64,000 nucleotides of DNA from Segatella copri (GCF_009494395.1 NZ_VZCB01000084.1:1-64000); one strand, 5' to 3'; shown: positions 45,801 to 53,618, counted from the stretch's first letter. Numbers and translations are program-made. The notes: generated by a model from the sequence alone, not told the origin.

Positions 45801-46060
45801 TGAAGGATGGTTCCGGTGTTAAACTGTGCGTCGGTGGTTCTTCCTTTCAGTTTGCCATTGGTTGCATCTACATGTAGTAGAATGCCGTCAACTGTAGAGG
45901 TGATGTCTCCTACTTTACCTTGAAAATTTGTTGCTGTGTTGATTCCTTCTGGCACGTTGTGCTGGAAGTCCCAAATAGCAGTTACGTCTTGCGCCTTTGC
46001 AATAAAAGCAAAGACAAGCAACAGGCTTAGAAGCCCGAATCTGAGTAGATTTTTTTTCAT
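42872..46060 (-). CDS. Pectin methylesterase (CE8) with large N-terminal modules
   Basis: A 1062-residue secreted protein. The CE8 beta-helix occupies roughly residues 650-960: FIFLPNGTYDLGDKCLT, LSYQDTYYSN (oxyanion Gln and catalytic Asp), GIVDFICGGGDVFFN (catalytic Asp) and FGRSWGG (substrate Arg) are present. The first 640 residues contain beta-sandwich modules and repeats that probably bind carbohydrate. The C-terminus (FSISGTQQNSLQKGINIVV, then KTEKVIMK) resembles the tail on other secreted proteins here. It removes methyl esters so GH28 and PL1 can act. Operator site 3 lies upstream. Confidence 0.88.
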   Translation of the reverse strand: MKKNLLRFGLLSLLLVFAFIAKAQDVTAIWDFQHNVPEGINTATNFQGKVGDITSTVDGILLHVDATNGKLKGRTTDAQFNTGTILQVPVKSAKDIVTVTSCHGYHNYTIGGIAATEDATDHKATTAEVAKGYVEVVATGGCYLYNVKVVQVSAIQEKALYTTDFTNWEKIDNTKATDVKVNLKTLYSKEAFTFTFNGVGVDPTGNQAKFPDRTGYMITAKYPNQYTTAEPSAVTSPLASITKITLHQAATGGNRGIKVSVKGDGDDDWVVIHNVSIVKASGEDLTLDVNRTNCQIKFENFALGQNAYVTDLAIYGNVDMSKTPMLGSFAVNGKAYQAADLFEENAEGKQIATILVSKKAKLITESNPLTDLVTANGTIKSTTYTTTGEGANLKTVATIVVEANGDEVTYELTVGFKPDFTLTYYNIDGKTVIGTQAVEQDAEIEAFVEGVENKVTVADGKKFRGWSSSLKQDEKKFTTSSVISSDAALYALVTDIETANATARYDYNFTKEGFDINDHEAISVENGKWHDTTHGWVFESNGKIKVLMGGKGYIKMNLCQYSKTGKITLLDPKGNEVSSIDAKATKDGNFGILQNESTESGEYTLTFEGGDTYIHSLSIVNMTNPAFAQNGNWMEVKAGDAQGFMTALEIANGNNAAANATRTFIFLPNGTYDLGDKCLTTISGNNISIIGESMDNTIIVNKPEVEGIGVTATLFNTSTGLYMQDLTLKNAYPFDKSTGRAVCLQDKGTQTICKNVKMLSYQDTYYSNNNKGQYYFENSDIHGIVDFICGGGDVFFNKCTLTLEPGKGSYITAPYTDGSDYGYVFDGCKIVGSATDSFTFGRSWGGTAKCAFLNTILDKNAAANIASTRWTTGGMNVVAKNFFEYNTVDENGKVISPAENIVKFTKDKEVSEYNTIITAEKAAEFSLDKVFNNWKPADLAAQKSATAATESNGKLAWEGDAQMYIVLKDGKFFAMTAEKSLGIAGATGTWSVRAANEMGGFGKMTSVVTGIKNIAAADEAATVSTAIFSISGTQQNSLQKGINIVVKTLADGSKKTEKVIMK

Positions 46061-46180
46061 TTTGTTTGCCTTTAGGTAATTATATAATATTTATACTTTC
46101 GTTTTTTAAGTTTATAGATGCAAAAATACACTTATTATTTTTATTTTCAGTTCTTTTTCTTCTTAATTTCTTGTAAAAGC

Positions 46181-46199
46181 TACGTAATCGTTTTCGTTG
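46181..46199. promoter_or_regulatory. Pectin-locus operator, site 3, between two divergent promoters
   Basis: TACGTAATCGTTTTCGTTG. The centre is 68.5 bp from the CE8 -7 box (TATTTTTG, complement at 46121-46128) and 67.5 bp from the plus-strand -7 box at 46250-46257. The distance to CE8 is exactly 10 bp, one helical turn, more than at the other sites. Confidence 0.65.
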
Positions 46200-46227
46200 T
46201 TTTTGTTAATTTTGGTTCACGTTTTTC

Positions 46228-46257
46228 TTGTGTTCTCAAAATGATTTGTTAATTTTG
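46228..46257 (+). promoter_or_regulatory. Promoter of the divergent small secreted protein
   Basis: TTG at 46228-46230, 19 nt, then TAATTTTG at 46250-46257; the gene starts at 46337 after an 80-nt leader. Confidence 0.6.
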
Positions 46258-46336
46258 CCATCGGAATAAGCAAAAAATGAATTAAACTTAAATAAGTTAT
46301 TCACGACTATTTTTTAAACTTAAAAACAGATAGATT

Positions 46337-47035
46337 ATGAAGAAATTTTTTACTCTTATCGCAGCTGTCGCTATGGCTGCAAGTATGAACGCTCAGGGCA
46401 CTTATGCAGTGCAGGTGGGTGACAATGTGAAGGCTGGTGATAAGATTACATCAGTAGAAAACATCACTTTGACTTATATGGAAAATGCTGGTACAGCTTA
46501 CGCTACAGCTAAGGCTACTAGTAACTGGGGTGACGCAGACTTCGTGGCTTATGTATCTGGTAAGAACAATGGTAAGTTGGTATCTGATGCTGAGCCAACA
46601 GGTTGTGTTTACAAGTTCGAGACCGCAAAGGCTGGTTCTCTAACAGTAGGTGTTCAGTTGAATGCTAATAAGGGTTTCCATATCCTGGATGCAGCTTTTG
46701 CTGAGGTTACTCCTGTTTCTTATAATTTGCCAAGTGCTAAGGACGGTGATTCTCAGACTTTCGCACAGAACGAAAAGGGCGAGAACATTGTTTCTGCAAA
46801 GTCTAATGGCGTTGTAAAAATCAATGTTGCTGAGGGTGGTACATACTATATTCTCGCTGCTGGTACAAAGTTGGGCTTTTATGGCTTCAAGTACGAGGTT
46901 GGCACATCAACAGGCATCTCTTCTATCGAGGCTACTTCTGCTCAGAATGGTAAGACATACAATCTCGCTGGTCAGCAGGTTTCTGACTCTTACAAGGGCT
47001 TGGTAATCAAGAACGGCAAGAAGTACGTAAAGTAA
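46337..47035 (+). CDS. Secreted protein of unknown function with a shared C-terminal tail
   Basis: A 232-residue protein with a clean signal peptide (MKKFFTLIAAVAMAASMNAQ). The middle is predicted beta-rich and lacks motifs I know. The C-terminus (YNLAGQQVSDSYKGLVIKNG, then KKYVK) matches the tail of the GH28, CE8 and PL1 proteins nearby, probably a sorting or anchoring domain. It is the only plus-strand gene in the pectin locus and shares an operator region with CE8, so a role in pectin binding is plausible but unproven. Confidence 0.75.
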   Translation: MKKFFTLIAAVAMAASMNAQGTYAVQVGDNVKAGDKITSVENITLTYMENAGTAYATAKATSNWGDADFVAYVSGKNNGKLVSDAEPTGCVYKFETAKAGSLTVGVQLNANKGFHILDAAFAEVTPVSYNLPSAKDGDSQTFAQNEKGENIVSAKSNGVVKINVAEGGTYYILAAGTKLGFYGFKYEVGTSTGISSIEATSAQNGKTYNLAGQQVSDSYKGLVIKNGKKYVK

Positions 47036-47104
47036 TCAAAAGAATATAAGATTTTAATTGACGAAATATCGTTAATCAATTTTTTTCATTGATTTAATAA
47101 AAAT

Positions 47105-47150
47105 CGCCCGTGTCCAGTATTCGTTTACTGTAACACGGGCGTTATTTTTT
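47105..47150. terminator. Terminator between the secreted protein and PL1 genes
   Basis: CGCCCGTGT pairs with ACACGGGCG with inner pairing CAGTA/TACTG, followed by TTATTTTTT; A-rich sequence on the left allows use in both directions. Confidence 0.8.
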
Positions 47151-47156
47151 GTTATT

Positions 47157-48971
47157 TTATTTGATAACCTTATCTGTTAATACCTTGCCATTTCTGAAAA
47201 CCATCTTGCGGATGTTGATTCCAGTTTGTGGAGCAGAAAGGAGTGTTCCGTCGAGACTGTAGTAAGTCACTTTGACCAATTCGCCAGGATTGATAACCGG
47301 ATAATCGCTGATGCCTGTTGGATTCTTCCAGGCAGGATAATATTCATCCACAGCGTTAGTTGCGTCTGCATTACTAGTCTTCATGATGTCTTCGACCAGC
47401 GAATTGGCATAGACTTCCAGATTGGTATAGTAACCTTTCTCATCAAGAGAGTAGGTGAGAGCATCGCTCGCATCGTTCGGATTCAAGCCGTTTGCTGTCT
47501 CCCAATCGTCAGGGATTCCGTCATTGTCAGTGTCAAATCCCTTAGGACGACTACCGGTTGCGAAGGTCTTCTCTGTATAACCGTTTACGTCCGATACCTT
47601 ATCTATAATGCCAGGCGACTGAGTGATGCTTCCCTTATACTGTGCCGTTCCCGTCTTGGCCTCTTCCATGTAGCGGGCATCAATCTCATCGCGGAAGAGT
47701 GAAGCTCCGGCGTTAGCCAATACTTTGCTGAAAGCTTCATCGGCTGTATGAGTAGTAATCATGCCTGTAGGAGCCGGTTCGTCCATCTTAATCTTGACGC
47801 AGGAAACTCCGTTGATGGTCTTATGTTCTACCGCATCACCATAAAGATTCTTCTTGTCGGCTGAATAAATCTCATTATTGTAAGTATAAGTACCCTTGTC
47901 ATAGCTTACGCCCTTCCAGTCTTTGTTCTTTGTAACAGATCCTTTGGTGGTTTCTGTGGTGTTGCCATTGATAAAGTATCTGCTGGTCATTTCGTAGAAC
48001 TCAGGATGGTTCTTGGCAGAATTACTGCTGGTTGATACGGTTACCAGGGTAATTCGCTCTTGGTTTCCTCTTTCCTTGCCTGTGCTTACATCTACCTTGA
48101 TGCCGTTCTGGGTTGTACCTTTCAAACTCTGGCTAGGACCTGCCTTATAGTAATTGTTGACGATATTGATCTGTCCACCTCCAGGACCACCATAGCAGGT
48201 TCCTTGTGCATTATAGATGACGCTGTTGCGGAAATCTACATTCTCTGCCTGGACGGTGTTCTTCCATTTGTAGGTGGCGTAGTCCTGATTGCTATTGTAA
48301 CCGGTCCATCCGTAACGGGCACCGTTGAAGCGGGGACCACGGTTCATCAGATGGCCCAGGAAGTTGTGGTGGAAGCTGGCTAGCTTTCCGCCCCAGATAC
48401 CACCGTAGCCATGGGCACCCTTGGAATGCCCCGGATTGGTAAGACTCTCAGCAATGGTACACCACTGCATGGTGAAATTGTTGTTGTCGTAGAAGGAAGC
48501 CACCTCATCGATGCTCCAGCTGAAGGAACAGTGGTCGAAGATGATGCCTGTCTTGTTGCGCTGCCATGTAGCATCTGCTCCGTCATTGATGTTCTTCTCC
48601 TCTCCGCGTCGTATGCGAAGGAAACGGATGATATTGTTGTTTCCCGGTTGCACTGTAAAATAGCGCAGGGTGATGCCCGGCGAAGGAGCAGTCTGTCCGA
48701 GGATGGTGATGTTATCTGCTATCTTGAGATCAGATTTCAAAGCAATGACGCCAGCCACATCGAAGACGATGATTCTTTTACCAGACTTGACAGCCTCTCT
48801 GAAAGAACCGGTTCCGCTGTCGTTGAGGTTGGTTACATGTACTACTTTTCCGCCTCTTCCGCCCGTTACGTATCTTCCGTGACCTTCTGCGCCCGGAAAG
48901 GCTGGGGCTTGTGCTAAAGCAGCAGCACTTACCAGTGCTGCTGCCATGGTTGAGAATATTATCTTTTGCAT
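47157..48971 (-). CDS. Pectate lyase, polysaccharide lyase family 1
   Basis: A 604-residue secreted lyase cleaving polygalacturonate by beta-elimination. The signal peptide is followed by the PL1 start FPGAEGHGRYVTGGRGGKVV and VTNLNDSGTGSFREAV. The beta-helix includes IIFDHCSFSWSIDEVASF and HHNFLGHLMNRGPRFN (substrate-binding Arg). Near residue 480 is a calcium-binding-type DTDNDGIPDDWE segment. The C-terminus (YYSLDGTLLSAPQTGINI) is the shared tail. It follows the GH28-GH105 gene by 19 bp, so the two are cotranscribed. Confidence 0.9.
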   Translation of the reverse strand: MQKIIFSTMAAALVSAAALAQAPAFPGAEGHGRYVTGGRGGKVVHVTNLNDSGTGSFREAVKSGKRIIVFDVAGVIALKSDLKIADNITILGQTAPSPGITLRYFTVQPGNNNIIRFLRIRRGEEKNINDGADATWQRNKTGIIFDHCSFSWSIDEVASFYDNNNFTMQWCTIAESLTNPGHSKGAHGYGGIWGGKLASFHHNFLGHLMNRGPRFNGARYGWTGYNSNQDYATYKWKNTVQAENVDFRNSVIYNAQGTCYGGPGGGQINIVNNYYKAGPSQSLKGTTQNGIKVDVSTGKERGNQERITLVTVSTSSNSAKNHPEFYEMTSRYFINGNTTETTKGSVTKNKDWKGVSYDKGTYTYNNEIYSADKKNLYGDAVEHKTINGVSCVKIKMDEPAPTGMITTHTADEAFSKVLANAGASLFRDEIDARYMEEAKTGTAQYKGSITQSPGIIDKVSDVNGYTEKTFATGSRPKGFDTDNDGIPDDWETANGLNPNDASDALTYSLDEKGYYTNLEVYANSLVEDIMKTSNADATNAVDEYYPAWKNPTGISDYPVINPGELVKVTYYSLDGTLLSAPQTGINIRKMVFRNGKVLTDKVIK

Positions 48972-48990
48972 TATTATCTTGAAAAATGAA

Positions 48991-51564
48991 TTATTTGTTC
49001 AATCCCTGCTGTTCCATTTCAAGGCTAGCCCAGATGAAAGGACCAACGCCCTTGGCATCGTTGTCGCGGATAGGCTCGCTCATGTAGTAGTTGAAGCTGC
49101 CATCCCGCTTGTAGTTTGGCTTCTTGACGTATGGACCAGGGCCAGGACCGAGACCACTTACAGAGCAGCACTTGGTAAGACTGATGGTCTTGTCTGGGTT
49201 CACCTTGATGAACTGGTTCAGAATCCCGTTATAAGCCTTTACGCCAGCATCACGGTATTTCTCTGAGAGGTATCCCTTTCGGTAACCCTTGAGCAATACA
49301 TAAGCAAACATGCTTGAAGCTGTACTCTCCAGATAGTTGCGAGGGTCCTTGACGTCCATTACGTCATACCATACGCCTGTAGCCTTATCCTGGTATTTCA
49401 CTACGCTAGCCATCGCCTTGTTCAAGAGCTTGATGACCTCACCGCGGCGAGCGTAATTCTCTGGCATTGCATCGAGACATTCAGTCATTGCCATTACATA
49501 CCATCCCAAGGCTCTAGCCCAGGTATGCTGGCTCTTACCGTTCTCCTTGTCTGCCCAGAACTGCTCGTGAGTCTCATCCCAGGCATGCTTCCAGAGCTGG
49601 GTCTTCTCGTCGTAGGTGCGGAGGTCGGTCTTGATCATCTGGTCTACCGCATCGTTCAGATACTTCTCTGCCTTCTTTGGCTTCATGGTCTGTACGGCAT
49701 AGTTGCAGTAGAAAGGTAAGCCCATGAAGATACCGTCGAGCCAAACCTGGTTGGCGTAGATAGCCTTGTGCCAGTAAACGCCTTCCTTGGTGCGAGGCTG
49801 GTTGACAAGCTGCTTGAAGAGAGTCTTCAAAGCTTTCTCAGTGCCCTTGGTTGGAGCGATGTTATGCATGCGGAGGATAAACTTGGCTGTTCGAACATTG
49901 TCGAGGTTGAAATCCTCATATTTGTAGCCGGTGATGTTACCCTTCTCGTCAATCATGGTCTGAGGATATTCCTTCAGATATTCGAGGATAGCCTCGTTGC
50001 CTTCCTTGTATGCTTCGTAAGTATCGAGCATACCTTCCATCTCGATGCCCATTACGTAACTCCACTTTGGCTTCTTACTGAAATCAAGGAGATAAGAATG
50101 AGGAACACGCTTCATCTCGCTGTGGGTAAGCCACTCGGAATAGTTCTTGTATGGCTGCTCGCCTGCGTTGAGAACAAGAGAACCGTTGATGTAGAGGTTG
50201 TCGAACTTCACGTTGCGGGTCTTGCCTGTAATCTTGACTGGCTGCTTCTGCACACCGTCGAACTTACAGTTCTTGATGTTGATGTCGTAAACATTCTCTA
50301 CAGCGTCACGGCCAATGATGAGAACACCATAGTTGCTCTTCTGGCAGGTAACGTCTTCGACATTCACATTGCGAACGGTTGGTTCGAAACCACGGTAGCA
50401 AACTTCCTTAGACTCGTAATCGAGGTTGATTTTTACTACAGCTTCGCCACACTGACCTACCTTGATACGGCGCATGTTGATGTTCTGAATCAGTCCGCCA
50501 CGGCAATTATTGGTCTTGATGCGGAGGATACGGTCCAGATGCGGAGAGTCCATCTCGCAGTCTTCAGCGTAGACATTCTCGCATCCGCCGGAAATCTCAG
50601 AGCCGATAACCACACCTCCGTGACCATCTTCCATCTTGCAGTTGCGGATGATGATGTTCTTGGAAGGCTGGTTCCAGAGACGACCGTCATTGTTGCGACC
50701 GCTCTTGATGGCGATGCAGTCATCGCCAGTATGGAAGATACAGTTCTGGATGAGAACATTCTCGCATGCCTCAGGGTCGCAGCCGTCACCGTTAGGACCT
50801 TCGTTCCAGATGTAAACCCCATCTACGGTAATGTTCTTGCAGAGGAGAGGGTGGATAACCCAGAAAGGAGAGTTGATCATCTTGACATCCTTGATGAGGA
50901 TGCGTTCGCTGCGAACGAAGTTGATGAGCTGAGGACGGAGCCCCTGACCCATACCGAACTTTCTTTCATCAAAGGCCACGCCGTCTTCTGCCTGCTTCAG
51001 CAGTTTGGAGCGTGAACCCAACTTCTGGCTTTCGGTGGTTACTCCAGCCTTGAATCCGAAGCGTGGATTTCCGTTCCACTGCCACCAGGTGTCGTTGTTG
51101 CCGCCACCATCGATGGTACCTTTACCTGTAATGGCGATGTCTTTAGCCTGGTAAGCATAGATGCATGGAGAGTAGTTCCAGCAAGCCAAGCCTTCCCAAG
51201 AAGTGCGAACCAATGGATAGAGCTTTGGCTCGAAGGCAAAGCGGAGTGTAGCACCCTCTTCGATAACGAGATTGACTCCCGATTTCAATTCGATGGCTCC
51301 AGTGTTCCATGTTCCAGCAGGAATCACCACCTTGCCACCTTTCTTGGATGCAAGTGAGATGGTACGGTTGATTGCCTTCTGGTTCTGTGCAGCAGAAGCC
51401 GTTGTCTTAGCGCCATACGATGTAATGGCGTAAACTTTTTCACTCAATTTTGGCTGTTGGATGCTCTGCTCAATACGTTTGTATTCTGTATCATCCCATC
51501 CAGCTGCATACGAACAGACAGGAAGGAGTAAAGCCACCAACAAAGATTTCAGTAATTTGATCAT
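48991..51564 (-). CDS. GH28-GH105 fusion: galacturonan hydrolase plus unsaturated uronyl hydrolase
   Basis: An 857-residue secreted two-enzyme protein. Residues about 40-450 form a GH28 beta-helix (GPNGDGCDPE, HTGDDCIAIKSG, MEDGHGGVVIGS, ILRIKTN, the complete catalytic set). Residues about 550-855 form a GH105 (alpha/alpha)6 barrel of the YteR type (YANQVWLDGIFMGLPFYCNY, WDETHEQFWAD, HTWARALGWYVMAM). GH105 removes the unsaturated uronate left by lyases, so the protein can both cut the backbone and process lyase products. The minus-strand -7-like TATCTTTG at 51617-51624 lacks the locus operator. Confidence 0.9.
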   Translation of the reverse strand: MIKLLKSLLVALLLPVCSYAAGWDDTEYKRIEQSIQQPKLSEKVYAITSYGAKTTASAAQNQKAINRTISLASKKGGKVVIPAGTWNTGAIELKSGVNLVIEEGATLRFAFEPKLYPLVRTSWEGLACWNYSPCIYAYQAKDIAITGKGTIDGGGNNDTWWQWNGNPRFGFKAGVTTESQKLGSRSKLLKQAEDGVAFDERKFGMGQGLRPQLINFVRSERILIKDVKMINSPFWVIHPLLCKNITVDGVYIWNEGPNGDGCDPEACENVLIQNCIFHTGDDCIAIKSGRNNDGRLWNQPSKNIIIRNCKMEDGHGGVVIGSEISGGCENVYAEDCEMDSPHLDRILRIKTNNCRGGLIQNINMRRIKVGQCGEAVVKINLDYESKEVCYRGFEPTVRNVNVEDVTCQKSNYGVLIIGRDAVENVYDINIKNCKFDGVQKQPVKITGKTRNVKFDNLYINGSLVLNAGEQPYKNYSEWLTHSEMKRVPHSYLLDFSKKPKWSYVMGIEMEGMLDTYEAYKEGNEAILEYLKEYPQTMIDEKGNITGYKYEDFNLDNVRTAKFILRMHNIAPTKGTEKALKTLFKQLVNQPRTKEGVYWHKAIYANQVWLDGIFMGLPFYCNYAVQTMKPKKAEKYLNDAVDQMIKTDLRTYDEKTQLWKHAWDETHEQFWADKENGKSQHTWARALGWYVMAMTECLDAMPENYARRGEVIKLLNKAMASVVKYQDKATGVWYDVMDVKDPRNYLESTASSMFAYVLLKGYRKGYLSEKYRDAGVKAYNGILNQFIKVNPDKTISLTKCCSVSGLGPGPGPYVKKPNYKRDGSFNYYMSEPIRDNDAKGVGPFIWASLEMEQQGLNK

Positions 51565-51696
51565 TGTTTGCTTTTAGATTAAATTAATACTGTGTAAAGT
51601 AGTTTATATCACCTTGCAAAGATACATAATTTATTTATATAAACGAGTTTTCTGTATGTTAAAAAAGTGTTTTTTATGAAAAATAACCGGTTTTTC

Positions 51697-51727
51697 TTTG
51701 TTAAATAAAAATTAATTGCTACCTTTG
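51697..51727 (+). promoter_or_regulatory. Promoter of the ECF sigma factor gene
   Basis: TTTG at 51697-51700, 19 nt, then TACCTTTG at 51720-51727; the gene starts at 51812. Confidence 0.65.
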
Positions 51728-51811
51728 TAGCGATAATTAACATTTATAATACAATAAACAAGGAGATAGCCTATAGATTGGACATTTACTTAATACAAAA
51801 TAATTAAGAAA

Positions 51812-52408
51812 ATGAGAATACTCGAAGAAATGACAGATGAGGAGTTGGCTTTGGCTTATGTCGAAGGCAACAACAAGGCTTTTGACCTTTTGCTTTCACG
51901 CAATGAGGTGAAGCTTTTCTCATATATTATGTTTGTGGTACATGATGAGCAATTGGCAAACGATATCTTTCAGGAAACATTTGTCAAGGCCATCGTCAAG
52001 TTGCAGAACCGTTTGTATTCCACAAGCGGTAAGTTCAGCTCTTGGCTCATGCGTATCGCTCATAATGTAATCATTGACGGCTATCGTGAACAGGGCCATT
52101 TCCGTATGATAGATCAGGGTGAGAACAACGACTTGTCCTGCCTTCGCGGTGATTCTATCCTTGATAGTTTTGCTGAGCGCGAAATGATTAGAAACCAGGT
52201 GTTGGATGATGTTCAGAAACTCATGATGTATCTGCCTGCCAATCAGCGTGAAGTGGTCTATATGCGATATTATCAGCAAATGTCTTTCAAGGAAATTGCC
52301 GAAACAACCAATGTCAGTATCAATACCAGTCTGGGCAGAATGCGCTATGCGCTCCTTAACCTGCGTCGTATGGCTAAGGAGCACCATATCTGCTTGCAGC
52401 TGGATTAG
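51812..52408 (+). CDS. ECF-type RNA polymerase sigma factor
   Basis: A 198-residue sigma-70-family factor with only regions 2 and 4. Region 2 (about 22-95) includes LFSYIMFVVHDEQLANDIFQETFVKAI and GKFSSWLMRIAHNVIIDGYR. Region 4 (about 140-190) includes LPANQREVVYMRYYQQMSFKEIAE and the helix-turn-helix TNVSINTSLGRMRYALLNLRR. No anti-sigma (FecR-like) gene is adjacent, so its control is unclear. Its stop codon overlaps that of the convergent rpe. It neighbours the pectin locus, but a link is not supported by the sequence. Confidence 0.9.
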   Translation: MRILEEMTDEELALAYVEGNNKAFDLLLSRNEVKLFSYIMFVVHDEQLANDIFQETFVKAIVKLQNRLYSTSGKFSSWLMRIAHNVIIDGYREQGHFRMIDQGENNDLSCLRGDSILDSFAEREMIRNQVLDDVQKLMMYLPANQREVVYMRYYQQMSFKEIAETTNVSINTSLGRMRYALLNLRRMAKEHHICLQLD

Positions 52409-53070
52409 TCGTCCAGCTGTTTCAGTTCTTTCATTGCATGGATGACGGAGCATGGGTCTGTACTCTTGAATACATAACTTCCGCTCACCAGAACGTTGAC
52501 TCCGGCTTTTACGAGTCGTGGAGCCGTTTCTGCTTGTACGCCACCGTCTACCTCTATGAGGGCATGGCTTCCGCTTTCCTTGATCAGCTTGCGGAGGCGC
52601 AGAACCTTCTTGATGGTGTTTTCGATAAACTTCTGTCCTCCGAAGCCCGGGTTCACACTCATCAGAAGTACCATGTCTACATCACAGATGATATCTTCCA
52701 ATACGCTTACGGGTGTGGAAGGATTCAGTGTAACACCCGCTTTCATTCCTGCAGCATGAATCTGCTGGATGGTACGGTGCAGGTGGGTGCAAGCCTCATA
52801 GTGAACGTTCATCATCATTGCGCCTGTCTTGGCAGTCTGTTCGATGTACTGTTCCGGGTGAACAATCATGAAGTGAACATCCAGTGGTTTGGTGCAGACT
52901 TTGGCTACAGCTTCAAGGACTGGGAATCCGAAGGAAATATTTGGTACGAAGACACCGTCCATAATGTCCATATGGAGCCAGTCTGCTTCACTCTTGTTGA
53001 TCATTTCTACATCGCTCTTTAAGTCAATGAAATTGGCAGAGAGGAGTGAAGGTGATATTATTGTTTTCAT
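52405..53070 (-). CDS. rpe: Ribulose-phosphate 3-epimerase
   Basis: Interconverts ribulose-5-phosphate and xylulose-5-phosphate in the pentose phosphate pathway (221 aa). The TIM-barrel motifs are complete: SPSLLSANFIDLKSDVEMI, WLHMDIMDGVFVPNISFG (metal His and Asp), VHFMIVHPEQYIE, LMSVNPGFGGQKFIE and IEVDGGVQ. The stop codon overlaps the stop of the convergent sigma factor gene by 3 bp, leaving no room for a terminator. A 42-residue reading frame lies 44 bp upstream on the same strand. Confidence 0.96.
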   Translation of the reverse strand: MKTIISPSLLSANFIDLKSDVEMINKSEADWLHMDIMDGVFVPNISFGFPVLEAVAKVCTKPLDVHFMIVHPEQYIEQTAKTGAMMMNVHYEACTHLHRTIQQIHAAGMKAGVTLNPSTPVSVLEDIICDVDMVLLMSVNPGFGGQKFIENTIKKVLRLRKLIKESGSHALIEVDGGVQAETAPRLVKAGVNVLVSGSYVFKSTDPCSVIHAMKELKQLDD

Positions 53071-53114
53071 CTTTATTGAGATTGATGTTTTAAGACCCTT
53101 GGGTCGTTTGAATT

Positions 53115-53243
53115 CTAGTTGACATAATACGCCTGCTGGGATTCTTCTTTATCGAATGCCCGATAGGTGTATGCCAGCTTCTTGATGAAATAGATAGTCT
53201 TGGCAGACGGTCTCTTTTTTTCCGAAGTAAATAAATGCTTCAT
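53115..53243 (-). CDS. Small basic protein of 42 residues, unrecognised
   Basis: A short uninterrupted frame upstream of rpe on the same strand. It begins MKHLFTSEKKRPSAKTIYFI and continues with KKLAYTYRAFDKEESQQAYY. It is basic at the N-terminus, helical by composition and uses codons like the neighbouring genes, which suggests it is real. The function is unknown. The upstream ribosome-binding site is weak, and the gene could be spurious. Confidence 0.5.
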   Translation of the reverse strand: MKHLFTSEKKRPSAKTIYFIKKLAYTYRAFDKEESQQAYYVN

Positions 53244-53465
53244 AGGCGTATTATTAAATGATTATTCTATTCTTACTATATTAATAACGATGTGCGTTTG
53301 GCTTTATTATATTTCCATGCATTTTTTTCTCTATTTTTTTCTTTTGCCTGCCTATTCGGTGCATTTTCTTCTATATATAATAAGGTATATGGAAACTTTT
53401 TATGTTGAAAAGTGTATGAAAACTAACTTTTTTCTGTTAAATACCTAAATTTTCTGATAAAAAAT

Positions 53466-53495
53466 TTGTTATTTAACAGAAAAAGTGTACTTTTG
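53466..53495 (+). promoter_or_regulatory. trp operon promoter
   Basis: TTTG ending at 53468, 19 nt, then TACTTTTG at 53488-53495. The predicted start near 53502 puts the leader peptide about 55 nt into the transcript. Confidence 0.7.
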
Positions 53496-53555
53496 CAAAC
53501 GAATAGTTATAGTGACTATGATAATAAAGTAAAAAAAATAAAATACAATACAATT

Positions 53556-53618
53556 ATGATGAATTCATTCGTATCTACAGCATGGTGGTGGCGTAACTCA
53601 AGATTTAAAAAGTCGTGA
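53556..53618 (+). CDS. trpL: trp leader peptide with three consecutive tryptophan codons
   Basis: A 20-residue leader, MMNSFVSTAWWWRNSRFKKS. Codons 10-12 are TGG TGG TGG at 53583-53591, and the stop is TGA at 53616-53618. A rho-independent terminator follows 40 bp later, and the seven-gene trp operon after that. This is the arrangement of ribosome-mediated attenuation: stalling at the Trp codons when charged tRNA-Trp is scarce would prevent terminator formation. I could not identify the alternative antiterminator pairing with certainty by eye. Confidence 0.82.
   Translation: MMNSFVSTAWWWRNSRFKKS

Noticed and set aside
49768-51015. 415-codon plus-strand frame opposite the GH28-GH105 gene
   Set aside because: The opposite frame encodes a complete two-domain enzyme with catalytic motifs; this frame has none.
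51812-52408. ECF sigma factor as regulator of the pectin locus
   Set aside because: No FecR-like anti-sigma gene is adjacent and neither SusC has a signalling domain, so proximity alone is not enough.
53200-53448. 82-codon plus-strand frame before the trp leader
   Set aside because: Hydrophobic by AT-rich composition, no ribosome-binding site, and it overlaps the better small frame on the other strand.
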